A program made the translations under genes and the position numbers. Positions 54,701 through 63,018 of a stretch of DNA of 64,000 nucleotides are shown here, piece after piece. The notes below the pieces were generated by a model. That model searched no databases and had not been told where the DNA came from. It saw nothing but the letters and a program-made list of their open reading frames with translations. The DNA comes from Echinarachnius parma (Eukaryota > Echinodermata > Echinoidea > Clypeasteroida > Echinarachniidae). Within the stretch, counting starts at the first letter, position 1. Every line of letters starts with the position of its first letter. The DNA lies in assembly GCA_037951105.1 (NCBI GenBank), contig JBAMJV010001316.1:248001-312000 (forward strand). The letters run 5' to 3'.

Positions 54701-56613
54701 GAAAGGGCATTAGAACTTGACTCTAATAACAAGGTGAGACTTATCATTTGTTGCAAATCTAATCTGTAAATATGATATATGTGATAAAAAAAAGAAAAGA
54801 AAACTGTTAGATACGAAAGCCATATCTAGTGACCGGTCATTTCTGGACAAATAGTACTTGTTACGGTTCTTTCAAATTGTTATGCATAAGTTGTTGCCAC
54901 CTTGGAAAAGGCCTAGGGTTAGGTTAAATGAAAAGCAATCTTTTGCATACTATTTCAAAACATAATCTCAAATTCAATACTGAATCTCTCCAATTTAAAT
55001 AGTTCCTATATTCATTCTTGATAAATAAATATTTTATTCATGTGATGTTTTGTTCATAATTTGTGTACAACCTTCAGGAAGCAAAAGACGGTATTGCCAA
55101 ATGCTACAGCTCACGAGCGCGGTCAAATGATGGCATGACGGATGAGGAAATCAAAAAGAGGGCATTGGCTGATCCCCGAGTGCAGAAGATTATGCAGGAT
55201 CCAGCCATGAGGATGATACTGGAGCAGATGCAGTCTAACCCTGGTGCCGTGCAAGAGTGAGTTATTCTATCGTTTAGTGCCATTTATAAAGAGTTTATTA
55301 TGATTTATTATTATCTGGGCTGTAAGGAGATTAATTGGGGGACAGTGTTGGACCCCTGGGTGCAGATCATTCAGGATTAAGCCATGAGACATACTGGAAC
55401 AAATGCAAGAGTGAGTTATTTTATCATTTAAGATTTTCTTATAAAGATTTGTTTATAAACTTAAAGGAACTGAAGAATACAACGTACTTTGGCACTTATT
55501 CTATAGTTGATGACTTGTAAAATAGGTCTGCCGAAAAAAAAATCCATGACAATAAATACAGTAGTGATATTATGCTAATTTTCTGATGCCAAATCTCACT
55601 TAGCAGCCAGTTTACTCAGACCCACATCTAGGGTCCAGAATCGGCAGCGTGATTGACATGTGATTGACAAGTCACTGGCTTACGTCATCTACAGAATTTA
55701 ATTCTTTGCTCTGTTCTTTAGATGACGTTACATTTTGGCGATTTAAAAGGGGCGTTCGCAGAACAATTAGAAATTTACTAATTACCCCAAAATTGATTGA
55801 TTTCATGGGAAATAACTGCCAAATTCTTTTTCTTGAGGAAAGATTACTTATAGAGAGCCTACTTGTGGAAATTAGGCCATCTAGACGCTGTAGTTCCTTT
55901 AACTTCAAAGAGATTAAAAAAAGAAGAAGATTATTTAGGATGCCCCATATGAACACTCAAACACATACTGGAACAAATGCAGACAAACCCAGTTGATGTG
56001 CACAAGTTAATCAGTGGTCAGTCTTTGCTTTCCAGATTCAGTTAACAGTTGCATAAAGAGTTGCGGTTAATCGCAAAGTTGCGCTTAATTGTAAGTCACC
56101 AAATATGCACATTTGAACCAATCAGATATGTGTATTTGGGTGCATTTCTGACTTTCCTTTATAAAACACCCCCCCCCCCCCCACCCCACCCCCCCCCCCC
56201 CCCCCCCCGTGCTCCTAGCAATCATGTTAAAATGTGAGGAATCATCACACTCAATAGTTCTAGATCAAGATCAAGTCGAACATTGATATTTTCTGTTCTC
56301 TATACTATTTATTAAGGCAGGAATTTCTCTCATATATACAATAAATGTTGCTTTCTGATAATCAGCTCATAATTGTCATCATCCAAACTGCTTTGGAACG
56401 AGTGTAGGTCAAGTTATAATATCTTTCTGCCTTGTAGCTGATAAATAGTAATTGTCTTCCGTATTCTTTGTTTCTCTAATATGTTATTAATTAATCTCTC
56501 TCTTGCTGTTTGTTTGATCTTACTACAGACATCTAAAGAACCCTATGGTAGCAGCCAACATCCAAACACTGGTAGACGCCGGCCTAATTCAGTTACAATC
56601 TCGTCCATTTTAA
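39261..56613 (+). CDS. STIP1: STIP1/Hop co-chaperone, short form (TPR2A-TPR2B-DP2)
   Basis: Nine exons: 39261-39272, 41077-41203, 42010-42112, 42542-42662, 45589-45685, 52364-52525, 54630-54733, 55078-55256 and 56529-56613. All phases fit, total 990 nt, 329 aa. The family bridges HSP70 and HSP90. TPR2A (about 5-118) keeps all five clamp residues K9, N13, N44, K81 and R85; TPR2B (about 126-245) keeps K144, N148, N179, K209 and R213, at exactly human spacing (offset 220). The DP2/STI1 domain (about 250-327) includes [20 protein letters not shown] and [12 protein letters not shown]. The 543-aa human protein also has N-terminal TPR1 and DP1; here MAEE is spliced straight to TPR2A and no TPR1 exon is visible between 39273 and 41076 or upstream. 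Nematode STI-1 has this short architecture. Start chosen by ATAATGG context and the heat-shock element. Confidence 0.93.
39855..40262 (+). mobile_element. tRNA-derived SINE
   Basis: The head GTGAGTTCGCTCAGTTGGTAGCGCG carries an A box and GGTTCAAACCC (39910-39920) a B box at tRNA spacing. An unrelated body follows, and the tail is (GAA)n (GGAAGAAGAAGAAG) at 40249-40262. The layout head-body-short repeat tail is that of a SINE. It lies in STIP1 intron 1 in sense orientation. Confidence 0.75.
40263..41076. other. STIP1 intron 1 remainder
   Basis: AT-rich intron sequence. It was inspected for TPR1-type exons because the protein lacks that domain; none was seen. Confidence 0.5.
42698..42800. repeat. 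(TTA)n microsatellite
   Basis: About 100 bp of TTA/TTATCA trinucleotide repeat 36 bp after the exon ending at 42662. Tyr- and Leu-rich frames here are artefacts. Confidence 0.95.
42857..45215. mobile_element. 2.36-kb fold-back element (two ~1-kb inverted arms)
   Basis: GGGGTCATTCCATGTCAAAT at 42857 and its reverse complement ending at 45215 open arms that stay complementary to about 43872 and 44210, leaving a ~340-bp non-palindromic centre. Arms differ by scattered substitutions and small indels only. Each arm contains one copy (43558-43664 and 44416-44522) of the CTGTTGCAGAAAGAG MITE, so the palindrome formed after that insertion or the arms are kept similar by conversion. Outer 12 bp match the element at 4639-5049. 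No transposase was recognised. Located in STIP1 intron 4. Confidence 0.9.
45820..45976. mobile_element. Short TTAA-flanked MITE (157 bp)
   Basis: TTAA at 45820-45823 and 45973-45976; ends AGGGAGTGTCCGC and GCGGACACTCCCT are perfect 13-bp inverted repeats. Non-coding, in STIP1 intron 5. Confidence 0.88.
46030..46660. repeat. Dispersed repeat, second copy at 53170-54120
   Basis: GTCTGATTTTATCACCTAGTGCCCATTG-type sequence occurs at 46067 and again at 46605 (period about 538 bp). The segment 46168-46440 (CAAACAAAGAGCAAGTAGG to TATTCAGCTTCAAAC) is nearly identical to 53178-53206 plus 53876-54120. Function unknown; the 138-codon minus-strand frame is shared by the copies in part but has no recognised domain. 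Confidence 0.8.
46672..46864. repeat. 20-bp minisatellite, left part
   Basis: About nine units of ACTCATTCATAAATCTCCAT. The array continues at 51482, so the LINE between was inserted into it. Confidence 0.93.
46865..51481 (+). mobile_element. CR1/L2-like LINE, structurally complete
   Basis: Begins TTAGAGGGCGCTTTTTAGCT after the minisatellite, has ~220 bp of 5' UTR, one intact ORF (47085-50096), a 1.38-kb GT-rich 3' UTR with internal repeats (TGCATGAGCGATG.GTGGGA near 50952 and 51073; CGCTGATCGGA.GATTGCTTC near 51111 and 51158), and an (ATCT)n tail at about 51461-51481. Insertion into the 20-bp minisatellite is shown by repeat units on both sides. An undamaged 1003-codon frame indicates a young copy. 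Confidence 0.9.
47085..50096 (+). CDS. LINE ORF: endonuclease-reverse transcriptase (1003 aa)
   Basis: The first in-frame ATG is 47085; the open frame begins earlier without ATG. N-terminus: a hydrophobic segment ([20 protein letters not shown], about residues 11-30), then a basic region with RTRGCRAGV. The AP-type endonuclease spans about 120-335 with [25 protein letters not shown] and SDHRVVH. The reverse transcriptase (about 510-790) has [29 protein letters not shown] (motif A), [19 protein letters not shown] and KYVDDLSF (catalytic YVDD), followed by [15 protein letters not shown] and a thumb/C-terminal region with [10 protein letters not shown]. It copies its own RNA into nicked DNA. All expected catalytic motifs are present. 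No zinc-finger ORF precedes it, unlike the LINE at 33910. Confidence 0.93.
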   Translation: MLHSRCTRTPTPVLFLLLCTITLTIVTMASVVHHGTQKTQYDRSELYRLRNTNTRLHNEVFETITSLGIKRTRGCRAGVNIKKQIRVISMPRNDISRLHDELRPKTLVYPQPVDRKTCTPSAILVNARSLNNKIDDLELTLHSLYKNTHLVAVTETWFSLEKPATACQLTGYKQFHRDRGSRLGGGVCLYVRDDLNVTEVFADQVPACLEVMWIRLTSSKRFPLAKSIIIGVVYSPPRSNFQEQLNDHLIDMIDSIRLRSINTSVVIMGDFNDFDSTNFEQNTSLKQIVTLPTRGNAILDKIFTDVPELFSVPRTSAPIARSDHRVVHLLPKEGLPQATSHTISYRPFRESAIRSFGQWITQMDWVELQSMESENWVSWFQHLLLDQYRQHFASVSLQRKTKDKSWMNDYLRRLIHRRDESHSRGEIQVYNRLRNLIQREIESAKQLFYKRKVEHLKVTDPAKWHKQIRSLTGMRKKSAFLPDSDKSPPELAHELNSYFSSICTQLPPLDLSALPSYLPADSPPLIDRVDVYNRLRQIDVSKASHPNDPPLRLVKEFAYEISGPLTEIFNDCLRRGHFPTDWKSASVSPIPKTTPATDFTHLRPISITPIFARIFESFLADWVMADIRSLIDPQQFGNMRGSSVNHYLVSLLDVIHRGLDKPGNHVNLCTFDFTKAFDLIDHTLAIKKLIGLGVNSAIIPTICSFLSARSQTVRYNGVESTPLHLTCGVPQGTKLGPIIFLAMVNDAALVTELRWKYVDDLSFVEIVPKSQQSSMQEHVDSLSQWCDDNSMTPKPEKCKLMQISFLRNGPPPPVLVLRDTPLESVTSLRLLGVTLQPDLKWDIQVKNMVSRAARRLYILCNLKRNGICTDDLIMIYKMYIRPLLEFAAPVWSSSITFSQKDNIERVQRRALRMIAFPQRMDYDQLLQTFNVQSLANRRTDLLITFGKSLLHSDRHRDLLPPTRIQIHQRTDLRNPNNLHIPRTRTQRYKLSSIPSIVQLLNSE
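51482..51757. repeat. 20-bp minisatellite, right part
   Basis: About fourteen ACTCATTCATAAATCTCCAT units continuing the array interrupted at 46864. Confidence 0.93.
51857..51939 (+). pseudogene. Partial copy of STIP1 exon 6 (open pseudo-exon)
   Basis: It encodes [20 protein letters not shown] then LEAVQQLH in the same starting phase as exon 6 ([20 protein letters not shown]). It is preceded by ACACAAAG, usable as an acceptor, and followed by CAT|GTAAGC, a usable donor. The copy ends in phase 0 whereas exon 6 needs phase 1 entry, so inclusion before exon 6 would shift the frame. It lies 424 bp upstream of exon 6. Confidence 0.78.
53207..53875. mobile_element. TTAA-site insertion with empty-site evidence
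   Basis: Ends AGTGGACTTCC and, inverted, AGGAGAATTCC are flanked by TTAA (53207-53210) and CTAA (53872-53875). The paralogous sequence at 46190-46205 reads TATTGTTAATATATAATG without the insert, exactly the pre-insertion target. Non-coding, in STIP1 intron 6. Confidence 0.72.
53876..54120. repeat. Second copy of the 46168-46440 dispersed repeat
   Basis: Nearly identical to 46196-46440 in the same orientation (GATGATTGTA.TTAGTTAATA through TTTAATATTCAGCTTCAAAC), with a few substitutions. The left end of the copy is separated by the TTAA element at 53207-53875. Confidence 0.85.
54227..54346. mobile_element. MITE, GGGGGTGTTG(T/C)ATAAAGAGTTG family
   Basis: GGGGGTGTTGTATAAAGAGT at the left, AATCGCAACACCCCC at the right, with a GAGCCAATCAGATTTGCGCA core. 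Related copies: 59746-59886, 56046-56175 (partial), 58846-58952 and one in each arm of the 42857-45215 palindrome. Confidence 0.75.
55345..55440 (+). pseudogene. Fragment copy 1 of STIP1 exon 8
   Basis: CCTGGGTGCAGATCATTCAGGATTAAGCCATGAGACATACTGGA-like sequence parallels the end of exon 8, and GCAAGAGTGAGTTATT after it matches the real donor region, so the duplication spans exon end and intron start. An internal deletion removes the sequence around the NPGAV codons and the frame is closed. Confidence 0.75.
55461..55902. mobile_element. TTAA-flanked MITE between exon 8 copies
   Basis: TTAA at 55461-55464 then AGGAACTGAAG; right end CTGTAGTTCCT then TTAA at 55899-55902: 11-bp inverted ends with two mismatches. 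Non-coding. Confidence 0.68.
55930..55998 (+). pseudogene. Fragment copy 2 of STIP1 exon 8
   Basis: AGGATGCCCCATATGAACAC.. ACATACTGGAACAAATGCAG..AACCCAGTTGATGTGCACAAG parallels exon 8 around [19 protein letters not shown]. It shares ACATACTGGAACAAATGCA with copy 1, so one copy probably derived from the other. Confidence 0.65.
56046..56208. repeat. Partial MITE plus poly-C tract
   Basis: GTTGCATAAAGAGTTGCGGT and AACCAATCAGATATG identify a partial copy of the 54227 family; its right end runs into an interrupted C tract (about 56168-56208). Confidence 0.65.
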
Positions 56614-57139
56614 GCTTCAGCAACATTCATCATATCATTGTTTATGGACAATACATCAGGGCTCGACACTTAGGCACTACAATGTAAATTGTGCTACAAT
56701 AATGGAACAATTGTATGTATATGTGTATATTAAATATACTTCAGCATGTTATAAGATAGAAATTTGAGAATTGATGATGTAAAGATAACCATGTTTTATA
56801 ATGGCCTTTGGAAGCACATTTTTAACATTAAATTTCTCCAAAAGCTTTGCAGAACAGGGTTTTTCGTAAATAAAAAAAAAGAAGAAAAAAGATAACCAAA
56901 AATAGAGTCGATAGCTGCATTATTCCAAATTGGTAAAATAGATTCATTACTGACACACAGAATTATTGTTTTTGTCAGTCTTATATTGACTTGACGATTT
57001 GATTCATGTATAACATGCATTCTCCATAGTTACCAACCTGAGTGATATCAGAACCAGTCCAGAACAGATAATCATTGCAATATTATGTTATATTATGTTT
57101 GTAATGCAATGTTATTATTATACAAATAATGAATGTTTA
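56614..57139. other. STIP1 3' flank
   Basis: AT-rich 3' UTR and flank; no other gene recognised. ATTAAA-type signals occur near 56731. Confidence 0.5.
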
Positions 57140-57419
57140 TGAGTGCAATGGAACATTCCATCTTTCACCGAATGAAAATATTCGTACCATTGCACGAATG
57201 GAAAAAACATGAATTTGTTTTATATGACACCTAGGTGTAAAAACTTAAATAGATCCTTTTCATTTGATATTTTGGGGGAATTTACACTTTACCGCCCCTG
57301 GCCCAGCTCTGGCAAGCTCTGCGCGCTAGTTTCTTAATGTTTGTTAATGCGCTTGTTCTTAAATGGAAAATCTGCGCAATGCGCGCAGTTATTTTTAACG
57401 TGCGCTGGCCCTTGCACAA

Positions 57420-57530
57420 AACAACTACATGAAAGTTCCATTGCACGTTTATGACGTCAAAATCGTGCAACAGAACTAACTAAAAGTTCTATTGCACGAT
57501 TATGACGTCAAAATCGTGCAATAGAGCATT
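57420..57530. repeat. Two CRE-centred palindromic repeats
   Basis: AAAGTTC(C/T)ATTGCACG(T/A)TTATGACGTC continuing AAAATCGTGCAA occurs at 57432-57470 and 57482-57523. In the second, ATTGCACGATT and AATCGTGCAAT are perfect inverted arms around TATGACGTCAA, which contains the full CRE octamer TGACGTCA. ATTGCACGAATG-like half units occur nearby (about 57191). Confidence 0.75.
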
Positions 57531-57545
57531 TCCACGAATGTCTTG

Positions 57546-58845
57546 TGACATGAATTCAACCAATCACACTGCGAGAACATTCTGAAACCATTTATTAACC
57601 AGAATAACCCTTTTTGTATGACGAATGAAAGCTCTGAAGGAAATATGGAACTCCTTTTCAATGTTAGGATGATTTAGAGTTGATATTATGCAAACGACAT
57701 ATGGTATCCTCCTGTGTACTTGTGGGACATTATTTAGGATAATGTTGACATGTATGTGTGTTGTTAATGTTGTGTAGTGTATTATGTACATGTATATTTG
57801 TTTGACAAAAGCTGATACAAATGATATATCAGCCAATGGTTTGCTGTAATGCTTATCCTTTATCTAATATATCTTGTTAGCATACTTGAACATTAATATC
57901 AAGCAAGCAGCAATTATAGATGCTTAGTTTTCTGGTTGGTATGTTAGGAAAAATTTTAAAGATAATGGCAGTTTCTGTAAAATTCTACCTTATCACTGAA
58001 TAAAATAAGTAAAATAACAATGATTTGTTATCTATAGGTAGATTAAAATTGTTAACTTTATTGTCCATTCCTTCTGAAATGAACATCACACAACATCTGA
58101 TAGTGATTTGTTCGAGATGTTATTTTATTGTAAAAATCATCAATATTTAACCTTTGAACACAGAACTGGCTTTGAATTGCAGTTAAACAAAAGTAACTTT
58201 CATGACACCTGTTAGAAATAGTTTTCATTAGATGTACATTGGAATATTGGATGTTAAATTCTTGCAAGGCAGGATGTTGTAATAGTCTGTAAAAAATGTA
58301 ATTGCTTGTCAACATGTGGTGTTTCAAACAATGACATTTTAGTCATATTCCATTTTTCCTGGACAATGTAATTATTTGATTTGTCCTTATGCTTGTAATA
58401 TGAAGACTGAATAAATTACAATCCATAGATCTTTTTGAATCCCTGTGCTAGAGCGACTTATCTTTTCTTTGTGTGAGTGGTGTGAGTAATAGTAGCAAAA
58501 GCAAGTTGTAAGTGTATTCAAGATACTGTATTCCTTTTGCAAAGCGAAATGAACCAGAAGATGCCTGTAAAATGGGCAATATATAGATTTTCTGACATGT
58601 TCCAATTTATTCACATTTCTTGCCTGATGACCTGGGGGGGGGGGGGGGGGGGGGGTGTTTAGTGAAACAGTAACACCCTACTGGAGAGGACCCATTCAAT
58701 TAACTGGTTGATAATTAATACTTGAAATCCACCTTGTGTATTGGTTGTTTCTATGTTGTGTAAACCTTAGGCAAGCTTGCAGGTTGTCTGGAGTAATCTT
58801 TGTTCATAGGATATGCATATCAACAATTTGAATGTTAGCAAACCT
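57546..58845. other. Intergenic, nothing recognised but a poly-G tract
   Basis: AT-rich sequence without exons or clear element ends; G tract at about 58636-58655. Confidence 0.5.
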
Positions 58846-58952
58846 GGGCCTTGTTGCAGAAAGAGATACAATCAATTGTAAGTCAGAAAATTTACGCATT
58901 TCAACCAATCAGATTTGCGCATTTAGATGGTATCTCTTTCTGCAAAGGGGTC
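58846..58952. mobile_element. MITE, CTTGTTGCAGAAAGAGAT family
   Basis: GGGCCTTGTTGCAGAAAGAG and, at the right, ATCTCTTTCTGCAAAGGGG are inverted ends around CAACCAATCAGATTTGCGCA. It matches the MITE copy inside each arm of the 42857-45215 palindrome. Confidence 0.75.
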
Positions 58953-59046
58953 ACGGCCTATTCCTGTGATGAAAAAGTATGTAACGTTCAACTTCACCTT
59001 TTTTTTTCTAGATGGCAAGGCAAGGCCTGCAGATACATTTCAAATA

Positions 59047-59186
59047 CAATGAAACCTCTTTATAATGAGCTGTGATATAACAAGGTACCTGATATCAAGA
59101 GGGGATATTACAGGTCCAAGTTCTATGTACTTATAACTAGGTGAACTCAAAGTCTCAAAGAAGCTCATTGTAAGGGGGTTCCACTG
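59047..59186. mobile_element. pogo/Tigger-like MITE (140 bp)
   Basis: Ends CAATGAAACCTCTTTATAAT and, inverted, CAGTGGAACCCCCTTACAAT followed by GAGC are bounded by TA on both sides. CAGTGGAACC-type ends and TA duplication fit pogo/Tigger elements. No transposase. Confidence 0.65.
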
Positions 59187-59467
59187 TATATTGGGAGAAA
59201 AGAACATCACATACCAAGCACCAGATGTCTGCACTATAAAGAAGATGAAACAATTTTCATTCAGTTTTACATAGTACTCATTGCTTGGTTTATTTTATCC
59301 ATATAAAAATATAGACAGGCATATTTATACTTTCACAATTCACATCCATGTACAACCACATATACATTCATATAATTTGCAATAACTGGCTTCTACATAT
59401 ATATATTCATGTGATGTAATTACATTTAATTCAAACATATACATGTAGTACCAGAAATACATTGTGA

Positions 59468-59542
59468 TTAAAAAGAGGGCAAAGAAAATAGGATTCCAAT
59501 GGGATCCCATTGGAATCCCATTTTCTTTGCCTTCTTTTAATC
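59468..59542. repeat. Compact perfect hairpin
   Basis: GGGCAAAGAAAATAGGATTC and its reverse complement face each other around ATGGGATCCCAT, giving arms of about 34 bp with few mismatches and almost no loop. TTAA occurs at both outer edges. Could be a tiny MITE or a small-RNA-like hairpin. Confidence 0.7.
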
Positions 59543-59745
59543 GTAATTACATTTAGTATACAACATTTTTAGAGATCAATAACAATTGAGACATCCTGCT
59601 TTAATAGTCAAACCTCACTAGCTCTCTAGTTCCATGACTGCCAGTGAGCTATAAGTCGAGGGCCTCAAACATGAGCCCTTATAGCCGATTTGTGAGTTAA
59701 GTGTTTTAGAACAAGTCTGAATTTCTAGATGGCCAGTAAGGGGGA

Positions 59746-59886
59746 TGTTGCATAAAGAGTTGTGATTAAGTGATCAAGTCAGAAAATGCGCAAATCCGAT
59801 TGGCTCATTAATGCACATATTTTCTGACCTTTTTTCTGTTTAATCGCAACTTTGCAATTGATCACAACTCTTTGTGCAACACCCCC
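59746..59886. mobile_element. MITE, GGGGGATGTTGCATAAAGAG copy
   Basis: Inverted ends GGGGGATGTTGCATAAAGAG and ACTCTTTGTGCAACACCCCC around a CGATTGGCTCATTAATGCA core; same family as 54227-54346. Confidence 0.8.
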
Positions 59887-60085
59887 AGGGCCTTAATTCA
59901 GACTTTGCCCGGAACATGGCATGGCATCCCTGTATTTCATTAACATCAACAACTTATGTACCCATTTCAAATATGATGAGTGTGGAAATGTCTCTCATGA
60001 GTCATTTGGCTCATTTGAAACAGATACAAATCTGTCAAAATCTAATCAAATCAAATCAGATAAAAATTAAGGTATTAAGTACTTA

Positions 60086-60916
60086 TTACCCACGCCGATG
60101 AAATCGGCAGGGGGTTATGTAAAGGGTTCCGTATGTTTGTTTGTTTGTTTGTTTGTTTTTTTTTTTTTTTGTTTGTTTGTGTACAAGATAACTAGAGAAC
60201 GGGTGAACGGATTTGCACCAAATTTTCAGGGAATGTTTGGATAGTGACATGGAAGAATCGATTAGATTTTGGTGATGATTGGTTGACCCCTGCAAATTCT
60301 GTGGAACCTTGAAGTTTGAGTATGTATTTAATTAGGCATCGTCATTCGGCGTTACATGGCGTGCGCGCATGGGCCATATTTTTGTACACGTAGTTTGCGC
60401 GATGTTTGGCTGTGGGCAATGCAACTTCGCTATTGCAAGGGTGGAGGGATATACTATTTTTCCAAATGTAATGCGGTCAAACAGCTGATTGAACCACGTA
60501 ATATGCATGTGAAGTATACACAAGAGATGCTTGCGATGATTATAGATCCGGTTCGTGTTTTGAATCGAGAAACTCGACCAATTTCAACCTCCGTAAGTCA
60601 TTTTTTGCCGCATTTTCGCAGTGAACTTTGTTGAAATCTCAAATTTTCGAGCAATCGGAAGTAGGGTGCACTTTGGAAACTTACATTTTTGGATGATTCA
60701 GGTGTTTTTATTGTCAATAATTTTGTACACTGCCTCGCCATGGGGCTGCCGCGCCGCAAGCAAGCGGCCTACACCCTGGCCTAGGCATTTTCACCAAATC
60801 GTGCCTAAAACGCGCTGGTTAGCCTGCGGTAAGCAAAACAGGGTTGAGGCCGACGAAGGGGTAGAACAGGGCTAATGGGAGGCGTGGGTATGCTGACTTT
60901 GTCGGCCTTCTAGTTC
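60086..60916. mobile_element. Modular ~0.8-kb repeat, copy 1
   Basis: Starts TTACCCACGCCGATGAAATC with the hairpin GCCGATgaaATCGGC, then a (GTTT)n/T run and ~170 bp identical to copy 2. It ends with ~90 bp identical to copy 2 (from GGTAAGCAAAACAGGGTTGA to GTCGGCCTTCTAGTTC). The ~490-bp middle is unrelated between copies. A hairpin close to one end, no inverted termini and variable middles fit a non-autonomous Helitron-like element; this class call is tentative. Confidence 0.7.
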
Positions 60917-61070
60917 CTTATTAAAGTCGTCTATGACAATACTGTGATATGGACAACTATATAGAATGCATTGCAATTAAACCAAAATATACCATTTAAA
61001 AATGTACATGTACTGGCCCAAGTTTACAATACTTCAAGTTACATCAGAGTGAATGATGAACATGATATGA

Positions 61071-61874
61071 TTACCCACGCCGATGAAATCGGCAGGGGGT
61101 TATGTAAAGGGTTCCGTATGTTTGTTTGTTTGTTTGTTTGTTTGTCTGTTTTTTTTTTTTTTTTTTTGTTTGTTTGTGTACAAGATAACTAGAGAACGGG
61201 TGAACGGATTTGCACCAAATTTTCAGGGAATGTTTGGATAGTGACATGGAAGAATCGATTAGATTTTGGTGATGATTGGTTGACCCCTGCAAATTCTGTG
61301 GAACCTTGAAGTTTGAGTATGTATTTAATGCACGTGTGTGCCTAAATAATATCTGCACGTTATAGGCGCGGTACGGTAACAGAGCAGCAACTAACAAGTT
61401 TAGTCCAGGTGTGCATCGCGATCGCGCGCACGGTACCATATGTTATGGTACGGTACTTTCGATTCCGGGTTAATTAATACGGAACGGAATTGAATTGCAA
61501 CACGCTGATCTGAACTTTGAAGCGCCAAGAAATTGGTAAGTTTCCGAAAAATACATTTATTTATTTAATAATTATTATTGACCCGACACTAATGTGAAGA
61601 TGAACAGATGTTCATTTTTATTAATGGCATTAATGCACACATCCTGGCCCAATGACCAGAACAATGGTGATGATCCTCTCAAGTGGACAATTTACATGCA
61701 ATTTAAACTTATACGCTTAAGATAAACATACAGTTCATACACTCGTTCTGTTCAACGGTTGATCACTATGTTTTTAGGATGCATCGGTAAGCAAAACAGG
61801 GTTGAGGCCGACGAAGGGGTAGAACAGGGCTAATGGGAGGCGTGGGTATGCTGACTTTGTCGGCCTTCTAGTTC
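61071..61874. mobile_element. Modular ~0.8-kb repeat, copy 2
   Basis: The same 5' block (61071-61330) and 3' block (61787-61874) as copy 1, 154 bp after its end in direct orientation. The middle contains GATCTGAACTTTGAAGCGCC followed by AAGAAATTG|GTAAGT, which resembles an exon end with donor; no protein was recognised. Confidence 0.7.
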
Positions 61875-62582
61875 TAAATGAGATTCTCACGAGATGAAAT
61901 TCTTGTTACTAGTAAACACATAATATAACAATATTGATGTCGGTCTTGTCGGATATGTATCAAGTTGAGGTGTAATGAAATATTTGTCTAATGCCAGCAT
62001 TTTACAATACTTTCACAAACATATTTGGCAGTGACAAAGTGCATAGCTACATGTAGGTACTGTTTTCATAACATAGTTATGTATGTGCATAATGATAACT
62101 TGTCAATACACTTACAATGTGTGTTCTAATAACAAATAGCACATGCAAGCTGAAGATGAAAATACTTGATATAAAGACATTTTTACAATTCATGTAATTT
62201 CTTGTTTGGCTTGATTAACTGTCTGCCTTTAGAAATTTAGATATTGCACTCTAAACTGCAAAATATTCATGATTTGAGGCAAATTAGATACATACAGTAT
62301 ATTTACTTCAGAAAACTTATCATTAGCAAGTAAAACATCCCATGAATTTATAATACAAATATTACAACTATGAAGTCAATGATTATCCAGTGATTTTTCA
62401 AACAAATTTGCCTGAATAACATTATGCTCTTCAGAGAAAGACTGCAGTATTTTGTTTTCTCACTATTTGTTTATTTAAATTGAATTTTTAAAAGCTATAA
62501 CAGGTAAATTTGATCTGCAGAAAGGCACTAGTACCAACAAAACTAATATATTTGATAGGCATCCTGTAAGCTAAGTACATTT
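61875..62582. other. Intergenic, nothing recognised
   Basis: AT-rich sequence with no exon or repeat structure identified. Confidence 0.5.
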
Positions 62583-63018
62583 TAATATACCACAATATTG
62601 AATATTTAAAAGTACATAATAGTAAGTAAATAATTACCGTTGGTGAAGGTGATGGGACAAACTATCACTTCCGAGGCGATCTGGATGTGCACTGTAGGGT
62701 CTACGAGAAAGACAATCTCACTGTTTTTAGTGTTACGATACGTACAGTGCATGCAGTACTTAGGCACGTACGTATACGCAACGTATGAAATTAAATTAGT
62801 AATTCGCGCCACATCACCGCTGTGGCCGTGGTCGCCTGCTGCGTTGAAGATAGTACACAGTGCAACGCACTTTCAATGAAGATAGTACACAGTGCACCCA
62901 AGATAGTACACAGTGTAACAAACTTTTCTTCTCCCATCAATGATGGGCGAAACTATGTTTCATCACGTGATTAACTTTTGACCAATCGTAGAGCAAGATT
63001 CTTAGTATATGGAATATA
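62583..63018. mobile_element. Repeat family A copy 3 (inverted)
   Basis: In reverse orientation it carries the blocks of 27398-27792 and 29642-30053: GATAGTACACAGTGCAACGC, TCATCACGTGATTAACTTTT, ACCAATCGTAGAGCAAGATT and ATATGGAATATA at the end. It also has GGGTCTACGAGAAAGACAAT, shared with copy 1, and CGTTGGTGAAGGTGATG, shared with the flank of copy 2. The left terminus is degenerate. Confidence 0.75.

Noticed and set aside
60356-60634. 92-codon frame in the modular repeat, faintly reminiscent of a THAP-type zinc finger in another frame
   Set aside because: The Cys spacing is incomplete and the likely motif is split between frames; too weak to call.
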